A stretch of DNA of 64,000 nucleotides from Bicyclus anynana (lineage: Eukaryota; Arthropoda; Insecta; Lepidoptera; Nymphalidae): contig NC_069090.1 of assembly GCF_947172395.1 (NCBI RefSeq), positions 10,608,226 to 10,672,225 on the forward strand, in the 5' to 3' direction. Below the pieces are notes generated by a model. That model was given only the letters and a program-made list of their open reading frames with translations, was not told where the DNA came from and did no database searches. Below, in pieces: positions 24,511 to 37,044 of the stretch. Each line of letters begins with the position of its first letter. The first letter of the stretch is position 1. Both the position numbers and the translations under genes were made by a program.

Positions 24511-27500
24511 GTGAGTTTGTGTTTGATTTATATTTTTCTCGTACGGCTCTATAATCTCGAAAAATCGTAATAAGTAAACAAAAAAAATAATTGTATGAAA
24601 TTGTATCAAAATTTCCATTTGTTACATAAATTAACGTTTTTTTGATTCATTATTATTTGAAACACTTTCTTTTTTGCGCCTACGAACAACGTCTAAAATA
24701 TTTTTTTACATGGTAATACAATGAAAGTAAAACACAATGATACAAAGTTACAATGATAATATACAATTATGTAAATAATTATAAATTAAGATAGAACACA
24801 GATAATCTTAGAAATGTACAATTGCAATAAAATTAGCATAAGTGTGTCATAAATTGTAATCAAACTCAGTTTAGAGTAAAATCGTGGTCAGTTCAGACAA
24901 ATTTGCTAAACTATTTACATAAACCACGTATTAAGAAAATTGATACTCTTGCGGACAAATATATATAATATTTGAATCTGTAACAAACACTAATAAAATA
25001 AAAAAAGAACAAATAACGATCACTATCAGATTTCAATTAGTTTTTAATTTCTCAATTATTTTATTTGTCTTCTTTTTTAAGTTTTAACAATGTTAATATA
25101 AAAATATAATACAAAACACTATTAAAATCAATTAGTTTTGTTATTAATTAATATTATTAAATAGTTCATCCGTAACTATGCTTTATGGTGTGCAAGAAGC
25201 GTTTTCGGAATATCACCAAAAATTCTTCCTAACAAAAGGAATGAGAAAGCGATAAGTTTATAGTTATTTATACTTTGACTTTTCCGATATTTAAATTCCG
25301 CTACTTGGGGAGGAGAGAAATCTAATAACTCAAATATCATGAAATAAGGTCCAGGTGTTCTTGCGTTATACAAAACGAGAGAATTTATTTTAAGAAGTTT
25401 GTATCTTTGTCAGAAGCAGTATTTAAAACTTACGTACCGTTTATACTCCTACTCCAAGAGTTTAAGTAGACACAACGCAAAATCATGTACATAGTCGTAT
25501 TTAGAAGTTTCTAGTAATTTATAACAAAGCAACCCTTAAAGTTTGATCTTCAACGGTGTATTTCAAGGGGTTGCTGCAAAGCTAAATAGTTCAAACTTCA
25601 CTTTTGACGGCCTCCGTGGTGCAGTGGGATGCGCGGTGGATTTACGTGACGGAGGTCCTGGGTTCGATCCCCGGCTGGGCTGATTGAGGTTTTCTTAATT
25701 GGTCTAGGTCTGGCTAATGAAGGCTTCAGCCGTGGCTAGTTACCACCCTACATCAAAGATTTACCGTCAAGCGATTTAGCGTTCCGGTACGATGTCGTGT
25801 AGAAACCGTAAGGGGTATGGATTTTCATCCTACTCCTAACAAGTTAGCCCGCTTCCATCTTAGATTGCATCACCACTTACCATCAGGTGAGATTGTGGGC
25901 AAGGGCTAAATGGTAAAGAATTAAAAAAACCTTCATAAAATGATTTAGGTCTCGCTATCGCAGGCTCTAAGTCCAATAAAAATAGTGTAACTAATTCGAC
26001 TTTGTTGTATATTACTAGAAACTTCTAAATACGACTATGTACAATGTTTTGCATTGTACCTATGTACTTAAACTTTTGGGGGCGGCATCTAGGCGGTTAG
26101 TGGAATCTACTTATGTTTTAAATATCGTGTCAAGGTTGATTTTAAGAGACAATGCATTTGAAGATTTAACAATTAATTCATGTAGATACATATCGGGCTG
26201 GAGTCGCCTACAAGATTGCATATTATCAATAATACACTTAGTCATTGTTTTTATAATAGTTTCATTTGCATTTTGGTTCAGAACTCCTCCTCTTAACAAT
26301 TCTGTAAGGTTTCCAGTGAATATCTTCCAAGTCTTGGTAATCTAGCTATATACTGTTACATAAACATCAAAAGCCTATACGCTATCAGAGGGCCTAGTGG
26401 CAGTTTGATACTGTTACTATCGCGTTAACGTAAACGTGAATTTCTAAGGAATTACAACAACACCATATATTGGCACTACTGCACAACTGTTTTAATTCCC
26501 TGTAAATTTGCGTTTACGTTCACGCAATAGTAACAGTATGAAAACATTGAAAACTCCCACTAGGCACACAGAATAACTGATAGCGCCTGTATCTGGAACA
26601 CTTATTTGCTTTAAGTCTATACCTAATTAGCAATATTTTTATTTGATTTATGTGTCGATTAATCGCTTTGCGATTACTTAAGAATATGTTTTAAATTTAA
26701 TTAATTGAATAAACTTTTGTCGTACAACCCTGTTGATATTCCATTTTAAATTTCCTTGTAGTAGCTTTTTACTCAATCTATACAATCAGGTTAGTGCGTT
26801 AATTTCTTTCAAACGATTCGGTCAAGGTTGTACAGATGAATGGCAATAAGATCAATAAGCGGCGCAATCTATTTAAGTAGGCGAGTGAAAAACTGAAAAG
26901 CGTTGCGTAAGCCATGGGCGGGCGCGACGAGCGAGATGACCTCACGACTTAGTACGCAGCCTGCGCATCTTCTAGGTGGGCTGAATGTTTTAACATAATT
27001 GTTATATTGATACTGCATTAATATGGTTATGAAAGTTATCTTTTTGAGGCTTTCATTTCATTTCATGAGACTATCAATTTATATTTTAAGAATAACTCAA
27101 GACTTAAACATTTATATAATAAATTTAGGAACAATTCCATTTTTAATAATTTTAAAACATTTTAAAAGATTATTTTTACCCGCAAGAGAAGGGTGATAAT
27201 TGACATTTGACTCGTCATAGAACCTTTTAGCAACATCTATTAGGTATGTATTGCATTTATGGTTTGGTGTTCACAAATTCAATGCGTATAAATGTAGAGA
27301 ACATTACTAAATGACCTCTCGCAGTTTCACCCCTGTAATTCCAATTCCTGTGAGAATACGGGAATAAAATATATGCCTTGTCACTCACAAATAACGTGGC
27401 TTTCTATTGGTAAAAGAATTAAAAAAATTGGTTTAGTATATTTAGAGGTTGCCCTCGTAGACTCACAATATTAGTATAGATAAGAACTCAGATCAGTCGA

Positions 27501-30500
27501 CTTTCCCCGATCATTATCAACCATTGCAACCGCAAAGTCGAACACATTGCGTTTGAGCGTGACGCGGGCAATAATGATTTATATCGCGAAATTTTACTTA
27601 TAACCTTCGTAGTATTGACCCATTACCGCAACGCGTTAGTAACTGTGCATACATTTTCTTGATTTTTGGAACGTGAAACGAAACGACCCAATTTAGATAA
27701 TGACTTATAAACAGGTACTAGACTGCCTATTAGTGTTTCGATTTCCTTGAAAACCTGTCCTTATTACAATACCTTTTGGCAAAATTTGTAGCATTCCCAA
27801 TTTGAGTTTGCATTTTGCGTTCTTTGTTAGACAAGAAACCTTAATTTCAGTTTCGTTTGTGTGCTAGAGACAATCTTGGGTGTATGAAAAACAAAACTGA
27901 TAAATTATTTAGAAAGGCATAGAGAACATTTTTTAGCAATCTAGATTAGACTAGCAGACTCCTTGTGGTTTCACCCGCGTAATTCATACTTATAATACTT
28001 ATAACACTCACAAGTAACGAGGCTTTCTATTCGTAACAGAATTTTCAAAATCGGTTCAGTAGTTCCAGACTACCCCCTATAGCCTCACAAACTTTACCTC
28101 CATATAATATAGATGATACTCATGCACGCGTCAGTAACAATTTGGATCACTTAGGTCAAACTTAAGAACCTATTCCCTATGAAAATTCAGGTAAACAACC
28201 ACAAATAGACCTTCAGAATACCATACCACTTCCCGCCCGCCCACTTCCTCTGTTGAGCAAGGCTGGTTGTGCACCAGTTCACTGAATGATAATTCCGAAC
28301 CGTTGCAAAAGAGGCGCTTGCAACAGAATGCAAGGCGAGTCGATATGAAGTCCACGCCTTCAAATTATACACTTGCTTTGTTCTGCCCATGGAAAGATTT
28401 TATCATTTTCCTAACACAATACTCCAGTTTTACTCCAACAACCAAGTAACACGGGTAAATTGAATCTAGTGCACAATTTTATGCAGTCGTGATAGCCCAG
28501 TGGACATGACCTCTGCCTTCGAATCCGGTCCGCGGCTTGTACCTCCAATTTTTCAGTTGTGTGCATTTTAAGAAATTAAATATCACGTGTCTGAAACGGT
28601 GAAGGAAAAACATCGTGAGGAGAACTGCATACCTGAGAATTTTCTTAATTCTCTACGTGGGTGAAGTCTGCCAATCCGCATTGGGCCAGTGGTGGACCCT
28701 CTCATTCTCTGAAGAGCCTCGTGCTCAGCAGTGAGCCGAATATGGGTTGTTAATGATGATGATTACATTTGCCTAGCTTCATTTTTGTAACAAAAGTACA
28801 TGCGTGCGGTATATTTCTTTATTCAAATGTAACCTACTTTTGTCATTTAATTTATAAAGGTACTTCACTTGATTAATATGGAACGTATCCGGAATATCGA
28901 TAATAGTCCATTAAATCCAATTTACGCAAAATTAGTAGAAGCAGTGACTAATACAAGCGATTAAGTTTAAAGTCATAAATGCGAATGATCAAGGTGACTT
29001 GATAATGTTTTACAGAATTCGTAGCATTTCCAAATGTCAAAGGATCTGGCCCAAATGTTGCTCCCACGTTGCTCCTAAGTATAATGGGAACGAGATCGAC
29101 CTTTCTGACCGGCCATGGCTATTCAATTGGCATTTCACAATAGTCAATTGTTTATGATACATGAGCGGTCAAGATCTTTTAGTTGGAAAGTTTCTTAAAA
29201 TCGATATCTCTTTATAACATTTTTTTTCAAGTAAAATTAAATTGAATATCACGCAACATGATGCCTATAATTTTAAATGAGTAACGTTTATAAAAAAATA
29301 ATGCAGAATGTCAAGTTTGAAATTCTAAATCATCATCACATATTAAATAATTTATCCCGCTTAATTCAAAATTAATATAACAAAAATTTCATCTGTAATT
29401 GGTTTCACTTTTTGAACTTCAACGCGTGAATAGACTTATGCATAAAACATGCATCTATTGCTTATTCGCTTAGATTAATACTCGTATGTATAGCAATTTA
29501 CTCAAAGCCCAACTCTACTATATATAACAAAGTAAAATTTTATATTTACTTTATGTTCCCTTCTCTAGTTTTCTTAGTAAAATGATTTCGAATCGTTCAT
29601 GAAAGAATTTTCACCAGTAGGTGAGTGATTATTACAATTATTAAAAATATTCAAATTTTAGTATTAGGTATGCACTCTAGTTAACTGCGTACTTAATTTG
29701 CTATGGAATATTCAGTTTTAAGTAAAAAAAAACGCAATTATAATTGCTGTAATATAAAATGAATATTTATGAAATTGTAACTAAGTAAAGTTAAAACACT
29801 AATGTTTATATAATTTGAAATATTAATACAGTAGAGAATGAGATCAAACATAATACTTATAGGTATAGCCGTGATAGCCCAGTGGATATAACCTCTGCCT
29901 CTGATTCCGGAGGGTGTGGGTTCGAATCCGGCCCGGGGCATGCACCTCCAACTTTTCAGTTGTGTGCATTTTAAGAAATTAAATATCACGTGTCTCAATC
30001 GGTGAAGGAGAACATCGTGAGGAAACCTGCATACCAGAGAATTATCTTAATTTTCTGCGTGTGTGAAGTCTGCCAATCCGCATTGGGCCAGCGTGGTGGA
30101 CTATTGGCCTAACCCCTCTCATTCTGAGAGGAGACTCGAGCTCAGCAGTGAGCCGAATATGGGTTGATGACGACGATATTAGGTACATACATATTTGGTA
30201 CATTGTTTAAATTATGCGTAGATCTATCTTCCGTGTGAATGAAATAATGTTATTAAGTCAATATAGTAATTTTGATATTACTACAATACTCTCAATACAG
30301 TTACTCCTAATCTAGTTTTAAAAGTATAATGGAGAATGAAGCGACATTTCTTACACGTTTTTGTTATTACCAATTCGTTTTAGTTTTGCAACAACTCTAG
30401 TACAAAATCGATCAGACTTGTCTATATTAGTGTACGATATAATCTGTCTACACGTTGTATTTGTTTGCTCTTTAGCTATCGCTTCATAGGCACTAGAGTA

Positions 30501-33500
30501 TTAAAAATAATCATTGTTCTTTTTGCCACAATCTTTTTAAATTTAGCTGCTTAGACATGTAAACCTTTGTCAGTACCTACAAAAACAATCAACCTAAGGA
30601 AACCTAAACTTTCCTTTTCGGAAGATGTAGAGTAGATCAATGGTTTTATTTTACTAAACACATTAAATAATTTAACGATACCTTATATATTTAGTTTCTT
30701 TTGAGTATTACTTATTTATATCTTTAAAGATACTAATACTAGTTAACGTTATGCAACTATAAAGTATTGTAACTGTACTGCCGCGTAACTGTTTGTAAAA
30801 ATTGTTAAAATCAGAACGAGATATCGTGTCGCCCGTACCTTGAAATGTAAAAAGCTGTGGTTTTCGTACGATATTGAAATTCCAATAAGTGCGTGCGGTT
30901 TATTTTGTAACAAAATATAGTTTCCAATTGAAACCCAAGTCTGTAACACAAGTTAATATAACTTGGCTTTTAATAGTGTTGTTAATGACTTTGTTGGTCT
31001 TATCGGCTTACTCTATCTAGGCGATAAAATTTGATAAATTGATTTAAAGCTAAACTTAATGCTTAGCGCCTTTATGTACGGTTGTAAAATTTCATACATT
31101 TTTTTGTATTATTTCCACGTACTTATCCGTAGTGATAAGTGATACACTAGAGCCGTGATAGCCCAGTAGATATGACCTCTGCCTCCGATTCCGGAGGGTG
31201 TGGGTTCGAATCCGGTCCGGAGCATGCACATGTCTTAAACGGTGAAGGAAAAACATTGTGAGGAAACCTGCATACCAGAGAATTTTCTTAATTCTATGCG
31301 TGTGTGAAGTCTGCCAAATCCGCATTGGGCCAGCGTGATGGACTATTGGCCTAACCCCTCTCATTCTGAGAGGAGACTCGAACTCAACAGTGAGCCGAAC
31401 ATGGGCTGATAGTGATGACTTATCACTAGAAATGTCTGGTCTTAAATGCAAATAGGTAGATCTATTACGTAAGAAATATAGTTCAAGATTTCTAGATTTA
31501 TATTAAAGAGTTATTATTTTACCTGTTACGTGAACTTTCGTCGGCGTATAAATCGGTCAACGTACATAATTACCGGTAGATTTTGCTTCCCAGTTTATCT
31601 GTTATCACACTGCGGCCACACCTTTATCGCCTAAACTTGCTCTGATTATATGAATCACTTACAAACATTTACATAATGTTCGTTTAGTTCTGGAATTTAT
31701 TTCGTTTATGCAAATCATTACAAGCTATGGCTACGTGGACGTGAAGGAAATATTAAGCTTTGTTATTAATTTATTAATGAATATGTCTGATTTTGCTTAA
31801 AATTGACAGGTCGCAATTTTATTTGGATCTAATTTTAACTTAGGTTTTGTAATTAGTCAGGAAACTGTTACTATTTTATCATATTTAGAGATACTAGTTA
31901 CATTAGGATGTTCGCGCACATTTTAAATATTCATCCAATAAAACTACAAAACACAATAAGTAAAATTTCTCACTGTACAGAAATCAATGAATGAATTCAT
32001 GACGTTTTCACCAACCTCCTACAATATAAACCGTATGTACCCACGTACCTCGAAAAAAAGCCATTCAAACCATTATCTGTTTTGGTAAATCATTTCGCAG
32101 ACTTTGGAGATTTTCGATCTAACATTGCTACAAATACAAATGTCTAACGAATTAAATACACGCACATTTGATGTACCAAAAGATAATATTGTTAGCTATG
32201 TACAAATTTTCTCAATGGTTACAATTTTAATTTGAACCGTAATAAACCTACTTTGAAATTATTATCGTATTATCATGTTACGCTTACAAAAAAAATGTTC
32301 TCGTCACGTTTACGATTGCGCCGAATTTTTTAACTGTGTAACATTTTTACGACCATGTTTAGTATGAACATTTTGTGCGTACCAGTAACGTGACCCGTAT
32401 ATCGTAAGAATCACGGTATTATATGGGTCCGTTTTATTTTGGACGAATCTCTGCGAAATAGAAATTCGCTGATGGATGCTGGTGGCTCGAGACCATGGTG
32501 TTTAAAGTCCATGCAAAAGATCATGTCCAGTGGACGTCCATCGGCTTTTAATGATGATGATACGTAGTTGATGTCCCTTGGACTCGTACGTTTCGAATTT
32601 TTGTTTCTGATCCTCACTGCTAAATTATAGAATGCCCTTCCAGATTCCGTTTTCTCCCACATGGGTCTACTATACTAGTCAACAGTAGTCAAGGCATATC
32701 TTAAGCAAGCACGTTCCATTATAGGCTGTGCATCCTCTCAAGTAAATCGAAAAGAATACTGCACTTTACGATTCGATGGTCTTTCAAAATCCAAAGTTTT
32801 TATATTCCCGCCAACTGTATTCAAGGTAATAGACGGTTCTTTCTTTGAAGTAATTCAATTTATTGCGGTTAAGTGAACCGTGCCGTGAAACGATGACATC
32901 AAGAAAAAGCGTTTCAAAGAGACAGTTTTTTGTACTGACTAAAGAGGTCTACTTTTGAACAAATACGCGTGAAGATGTTTCTTACGAGTACGTCTTTTTT
33001 AATTTAGATTTTTTGTTATATCTGCTAGGTTAGATTTGATTTATTTGATTTTGAAAAATTGCAGCAGATGTATTGTGAAAGGCTTTATTTTTTAGGTACA
33101 ACTAAAAGATAATAGTTTGTTTAAGATTTTCATTATTAAATTTGATTAGATTATTTAATATTATATATTATTTTATCCTCAATATATGTCATACTAAAAT
33201 ATAAAAGAATCATATTTCCGCAAAAACTCGTTGAGGGAATCAGATGATATTATCAACGACTTTTGAATAGCATTTCAACACAACTCTGATAGTGATTTAC
33301 TTATTTATACACAGTCCCTTATTAAAAATAATGAATGATTAAAGAAGACCTTAAGACAAAAAAATGTATCATGTCATACTTAAAACCGAAAAGGTGAAAT
33401 TCAATTAAGACAGACGTTCGATCTTTACAATTAAGTTCTTCTCCTTACAAGTCAGTTAATAATTGATATAAATCATTAATCTGTCGTGTTGACTTGAAGC

Positions 33501-36166
33501 AGCCATCAATAAATATAACAGCCTTGTCGGCATAGCTTGTCGGCTTCACATAACCCAATGCCCATATTAGTTGATCCACGCTATCGAGAAAAAGATTGAT
33601 TACACCGATAGCTTACAAATTGTCGGTAAAAATACTTCACAAATTATCCCACGATCATAAAGTAATTAGGAATTATATAGGAATCTTAATATTTTCTGTT
33701 AAAGGTTAAAAATTATGAACTTTTCCACATAAAGGCAGTTTGTCTTTGTGTTTGGGATAGTATTTTTTTTATAAATTAATTACAATAAAATCATTGACGA
33801 TGATGAACGATGTTAGACGTCATGGACGTTTAGAATAGCAGGTAAATAAACCTTCTAGATGATGAGATTGAGATGATATGAAGGCGCTGAGAAAGTCTGG
33901 TCTCAGGGTAGATTTGCGGGGTTATATGGGACTCATTTACCCACTCACTTCAATGACCACGAATACACACTTGGAGGACGTCCGGAACCTCTTGTAAATT
34001 TACCGATGTCTCCCTCTGCGCACACAACAAGCCCTGGGTCGCAAGGAAATTTGGGGATCGATACCTATTCCTACCTCTCGCGGGTTTGAGTCCAGCTTAA
34101 CTGTGAAACTAATAAGGCTTTTAGAGGGACATAGACTTACCCACGTTGTCTATTGTTACAGATTATCCTTGCCGCTTCCCTGTGCCTCGCGCACGCATCC
34201 TACTACGCGGGCCCGCCAGCGCACATAGCACTGAGCGCTGACGGCAAGTACGTGCTCGACACGCCCGAAGTAGCGCACGCAAAGGCCGCTCACCTCGCGG
34301 CGCACGCGCAAGCCTCCACCTCGCACGGCGCCTGGGCGCCCGCCGGCGGTGCTTACCTCGCCGGGCCCGCGTACGGCTCCGGTGGACACTATGGTGCCCC
34401 TGCTGCTGGTAACTAACCTTATTTTTAAACTACAAAATTAAACCCTAAATATTGTAAAAAAAACTAGCAGACCCCCCGAGTTTTTACCTGCGTAGTTTCC
34501 GTTTCCGTGGGCATTGAAAATATATCTTTCTATTGGTTAGAGAATTTTAAAAACTGGCTCATTAGATCCAACCCCTGCCCTTACATTTTGATCACCCCTA
34601 TAACCTTTACCTCTAGTAAATATGCGTATACTTATGTAACTTTACTTATGGATCACTATCTATTGATGGAAATTGTATTCAAAGTAGAGTAAAAGATTTA
34701 AGCATGACATACGTGCAGAGGCAGGGCAGTAAGAGAGTTAGCTCCAGTTCTGTGTACGCACTTTAATCACGGTCGTCATCAGACTATTAATCTAAAATGG
34801 TTCTAAGTAGAGTCTAGGTTCTAAGTACGTTTGGTTCATAGCATCAATTTAACTATCTATAGATACTCTATCAGTATAGCAATCGAAAACAAAAGTAGAT
34901 AGAGGGATATTTATTGAATCATGTTGAAGTGCATCAGGATGGTAACGTACTTTAGTTCGTGCATTTTAGTACTTAAATCGATCGAAATTGGGTAACGCAC
35001 TTATCTACTCTCAATTTTAGCGATCCATTTGTCTAAACTCAAACAAAGCATAGCCGTAGGTATTTATGTAACGCTCGCTATTGACATAAAGCTAGTTAGG
35101 ACATAATTGAACTGTTGCAGACAATCAAAGTAAAAGTAAAAAGTTCGTAAATTGAAAGTTGCAGTGTGTTGATTGAACAAGCAATAGATTGCTTGTCACG
35201 TCTGTCACAACAGCAATTACAAATGACTGGATTAAGATTTCCAGATTATTAAATCGACTCAGACGTTATCGCTAAAGAAGTGTTGAGTTTTTTATGTCTT
35301 GTAATTAGATCCACAGAGTTAAAGCGTGTTATTGCTAGTAATATTTGTCTATAGTTTGGGGATATTGGAGAGTTATTTGTACCATAGGGATGATCTGATG
35401 TTGACAATGATAGTGGAGTGTCCACAGGAATTCCTTACCAATCTACATAACTCTATTTGTTTGCATGTGCCATCTATCCCTAAATGCTGATCAGGTGTTA
35501 ATTGCGAATCCTAAAGAAGGCATTAACGATATCTTACCAATACGCTTTGGGTATAAGCGCAGAATTTGATGATAGAACCATATGGCTACTACATGAAATA
35601 CAACAGCAGACTTATGTCAACCTAAACCTTTCGACTGCTTTTGGTGGAGCATAGCGAAAATTAATTGTCAATGTCAATTGTCAAAAACGCTAAGTAACGC
35701 CTGGAACTATTCAATATTAATTTACCTTTACCTGTTCCCAGGTCTCCACAAATACGGCCCCGCCCCCCTCGCCCACGACGGTCGCGTCATCGACACCCCC
35801 GAGGTCGCCCACCTAAAGGCCGCTCACATCTCCGCTCACGCCGCGGAAGCAGCTAAGGCCGCTCACGGCGGATACGCCGGCGTTGGCGCTGGATACGGCG
35901 CTGGTGCTGGATACGGAGCTGGATACGGCGCTGGAGTCGGCGCTGGCTACGGCGCTGGCTACGCTGGCAACTACGGCAAATGGACCGGCCCTCAAGCGCA
36001 CATCCAACTCACCCACGACGGACAGTACGTCGTAGACACGCCCGAGGTCCAACACGCGCGCGCGTCTCACTTCGCCCAGTTCGCCCATGCCGCGCAAGCC
36101 GCCGCCTCCGCGCCCGAAGAGCCCTGGGACGCCCACAGCGCCCACGGTGCCCACGGCTGGCACTAA
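24499..36166 (+). CDS. Cuticular protein with three 18-residue motifs (three-exon gene, 227 aa)
   Basis: Structural protein secreted by epidermis into insect cuticle. I join exons 24499-24510 (MQSM), 34162-34408 and 35742-36166. All junctions are GT-AG, the phases are 0 and 1, and the total of 684 nt is 228 codons including TAA. Residues 1-17 form a signal peptide with cleavage predicted after AHAS, leaving YYAG at the mature N-terminus. Three copies of the cuticular 18-residue motif follow, each built on (I/V/L)DTPEV then KAAH or RASH: about residues 34-53, 101-120 and 182-201. Residues 129-165 are a Gly-Tyr-Ala block of GAGYGAG type, and the C-terminus is His/Ala-rich. The motif is known from arthropod cuticle proteins; its molecular role is not firmly known. 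The tiny first exon ending inside the signal peptide is typical of insect cuticle genes. Exons 2 and 3 are strikingly GC-rich against AT-rich surroundings. I see no frameshift. The least certain part is exon 1, which rests on frame, splice sites and promoter position. Confidence 0.88.
25609..25928 (+). mobile_element. SINE A, full length, in cuticular intron 1
   Basis: GGCCTCCGTGGTGCAGTGGG (A box), GGTTCGATCCCCGGC (B box), complete body, and the AAAGAATTAAAAAAA tail. A good reference copy of about 320 bp. Confidence 0.82.
26372..26590. mobile_element. MITE with ~85-bp inverted repeats in intron 1
   Basis: ACTGTTACTATCGCGTTAAC and GTAAACGTGAATTT at the left pair with AAATTTGCGTTTAC and GTTCACGCAATAGTAACAGT at the right. 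Outer parts GCTATCAG and GCCTAGTGG pair too. Confidence 0.75.
27310..27480 (-). mobile_element. Helitron-like element, decayed 3' end, in intron 1
   Basis: 5' end on the minus strand TCTATACTAATATTGTGAG after A; the other end is diverged. Confidence 0.5.
27951..28113 (-). mobile_element. Helitron-like element in intron 1
   Basis: On the minus strand A|TCTATATTATATGG at the start and GGAGTCTGCTAG|T at the end, with both target bases as expected; GGTTTCACCCGCG is present. Confidence 0.55.
28486..28763 (+). mobile_element. SINE B in cuticular intron 1
   Basis: GTCGTGATAGCCCAGTGGAC, a head with a deletion, then a complete body to GGTTGTTAATGATGATGAT. Confidence 0.75.
29868..30178 (+). mobile_element. 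SINE B, full-length reference copy in intron 1
   Basis: GCCGTGATAGCCCAGTGGAT (A box), GGGTTCGAATCCGGCCC (B box), CATGCACCTCCAACTTTTC, GAATATGGGTTGATGACG; about 310 bp and the cleanest copy. Confidence 0.82.
31152..31417 (+). mobile_element. SINE B, internally deleted, in intron 1
   Basis: Complete head, then a jump from GGAGCATGCACATGTC to AAACGGTGAAGGAAAAACAT, losing about 45 bp; complete 3' end. Confidence 0.78.
32470..32562 (+). mobile_element. Short RTE-like 3' terminal piece in intron 1
   Basis: GGATGCTGGTGGCTCGAGACC through CAGTGGACGTCCATCGGC to GATGATGATGA. It matches the end of the copy at 19925 in the opposite orientation. Confidence 0.6.
34162..34408 (+). CDS. Cuticular protein exon 2
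   Basis: Follows the acceptor TTGTTACAG. It encodes the end of the signal peptide, the mature start YYAGPPAH, the first 18-residue motif and a Gly/Ala/Pro-rich stretch. It ends one base into a glycine codon at the donor GTAACT. The open frame antisense to it is only a GC-rich shadow. Confidence 0.9.
34409..35741 (+). other. Intron 2 of the cuticular gene (1333 bp)
   Basis: Starts GTAACT and ends CCCAG. It contains a decayed Helitron-like fragment beginning at 34464. The remainder is AT-rich single-copy-looking sequence in which I recognise nothing. Confidence 0.75.
34464..34635 (-). mobile_element. Helitron-like fragment in intron 2
   Basis: Minus-strand end GGGTCTGCTAG|T. The body retains ATTCTCTAACCAATAGAAAG and AGGTTATAGGGGTGATC. 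The 5' end is unclear. Confidence 0.5.
35742..36166 (+). CDS. Cuticular protein exon 3
   Basis: Follows the acceptor TGTTCCCAG and completes the split glycine codon (G|GT). It encodes motif 2, the Gly-Tyr-Ala repeat block, motif 3 and the His-rich tail ending in AHGWH, then TAA. The GGATACGGCGCTGG-like repeats at about 35880-35960 code the GAGYGAG units and could be length-variable. Confidence 0.92.
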
Positions 36167-36223
36167 ATCTACCTCCGATTCGGCCCCCGCACTGCCTGTG
36201 AAACTATTTTTTATACAAAAGTG

Positions 36224-36229
36224 AATAAA
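36224..36229 (+). terminator. Poly(A) signal of the cuticular gene
   Basis: AATAAA lies 58 nt after the stop codon. A second AATAAA at 36313-36318 could give a longer 3' end. Confidence 0.65.
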
Positions 36230-36318
36230 AAACCAAAAAAAAATGTTAAGCTGTATAAAGTATGACCGACGTGGATAGCGACGCTAGAGGGAGTTTTGTA
36301 CCTAACTAATGTAATAAA

Positions 36319-36837
36319 AATCTTATAATGTTACATAACTACCGTTTTTCTTTATTTAATTTAAATATAACCCTTCTTTTATAGGAATATCTCTAACGTT
36401 TATGTTTTGAAAGTTGAAACAGATTAGGTAGGAATTTTAAATACTTTTAATAATTACAGATTAATTAAAATTTTATAATCTCCACCAAATTAATTCAAAT
36501 AAACGTAGATGCTTGTCATTCATTTACGAAAGTACTCAATAATAATTTACCTAATATTTTTTTCTAACAATAAGACAAAAATATTTTCTAAAGATAAATT
36601 TATTAAACAAAATTGTTATCAAGTTATCTACATAACATTAGTAAATAATATCAAAGTAGGGTATAGTAGTAAGTATACGAGTAGGTATATCAAAAATTCC
36701 ACGGGGTCAAGTATTTATTTTAAATCTCATACTTGCTTGGAAAAGTTACTTTGGCCCAGTCATATAAGCAAGCAAAAGTCGTTTTTACAGCTTAGATGGG
36801 CAAAAATTCTTTCCGCCTTCACGGGAAAAGTAACTTT
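36319..36837. other. Spacer between cuticular gene and piggyBac
   Basis: AT-rich, no coding signal. The AAAAGTTACTTT / AAAGTAACTTTT short inverted pair near 36740 and 36826 resembles one at 62315-62360 and may be a decayed MITE. Confidence 0.4.
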
Positions 36838-36841
36838 TTAA

Positions 36842-36854
36842 CACATTCACTGCT
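36842..36854 (+). repeat. piggyBac left terminal inverted repeat
   Basis: CACATTCACTGCT directly after TTAA. It matches the inverted right end at 11 of 13 positions. Confidence 0.85.
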
Positions 36855-36986
36855 TAAGATATTATTAAAATAATTAGGCAGAAACCAAATTTTTTTAAGG
36901 CGTATTTTGATTAAGTATATAGGTATGTTTAAAAATATGGATGAAAGTATATTGTTATTATTATTTTTTTAATAAAAAATAACCTT

Positions 36987-37044
36987 TTTCGGATCCGAGT
37001 GTTAGGCACATAGCGCGCCAGGTGCCGGTCACTCGGATCCGAGC
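36987..37044. repeat. Subterminal palindrome pair, left end of piggyBac
   Basis: Two copies of a 14-bp near-palindrome, TTTCGGATCCGAGT (36987-37000) and ACTCGGATCCGAGC (37031-37044), 44 bp apart start to start. They are probably transposase-binding sites; that is inference from position. Confidence 0.75.

Larger units (their letters stand above)
24511..34161 (+). other. Intron 1 of the cuticular gene (9651 bp)
   Basis: Starts GTGAGT and ends TTACAG. It holds a full-length SINE A (25609-25928), a long-TIR MITE (26372-26590), Helitron-like pieces near 27310-27480 and 27951-28113, three SINE B copies, and a short RTE-like LINE end at 32470-32562. A GC-richer patch at about 26885-26985 and another at 28200-28350 have no recognisable coding content. 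The rest is AT-rich with nothing else identified. Any stage-specific enhancers would be expected here or upstream, but none can be named from sequence. Confidence 0.7.

Noticed and set aside
28170..28400. Overlapping 60-67-codon frames in three readings within intron 1
   Set aside because: Frames overlap on both strands without a preferred one; probably a GC-richer old repeat.
34156..34389. Minus-strand 77-codon frame opposite cuticular exon 2
   Set aside because: GC-rich shadow of the coding strand; no family resemblance or splice signals.
35813..36201. Minus-strand 116-codon and alternative plus-strand frames over exon 3
   Set aside because: Produced by the GC-rich repetitive codons of the cuticular protein; only one frame carries the conserved motifs.
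36509..36841. 110-codon plus-strand frame next to piggyBac
   Set aside because: Low-complexity AT-rich translation, no motif, and it runs across the transposon boundary region.
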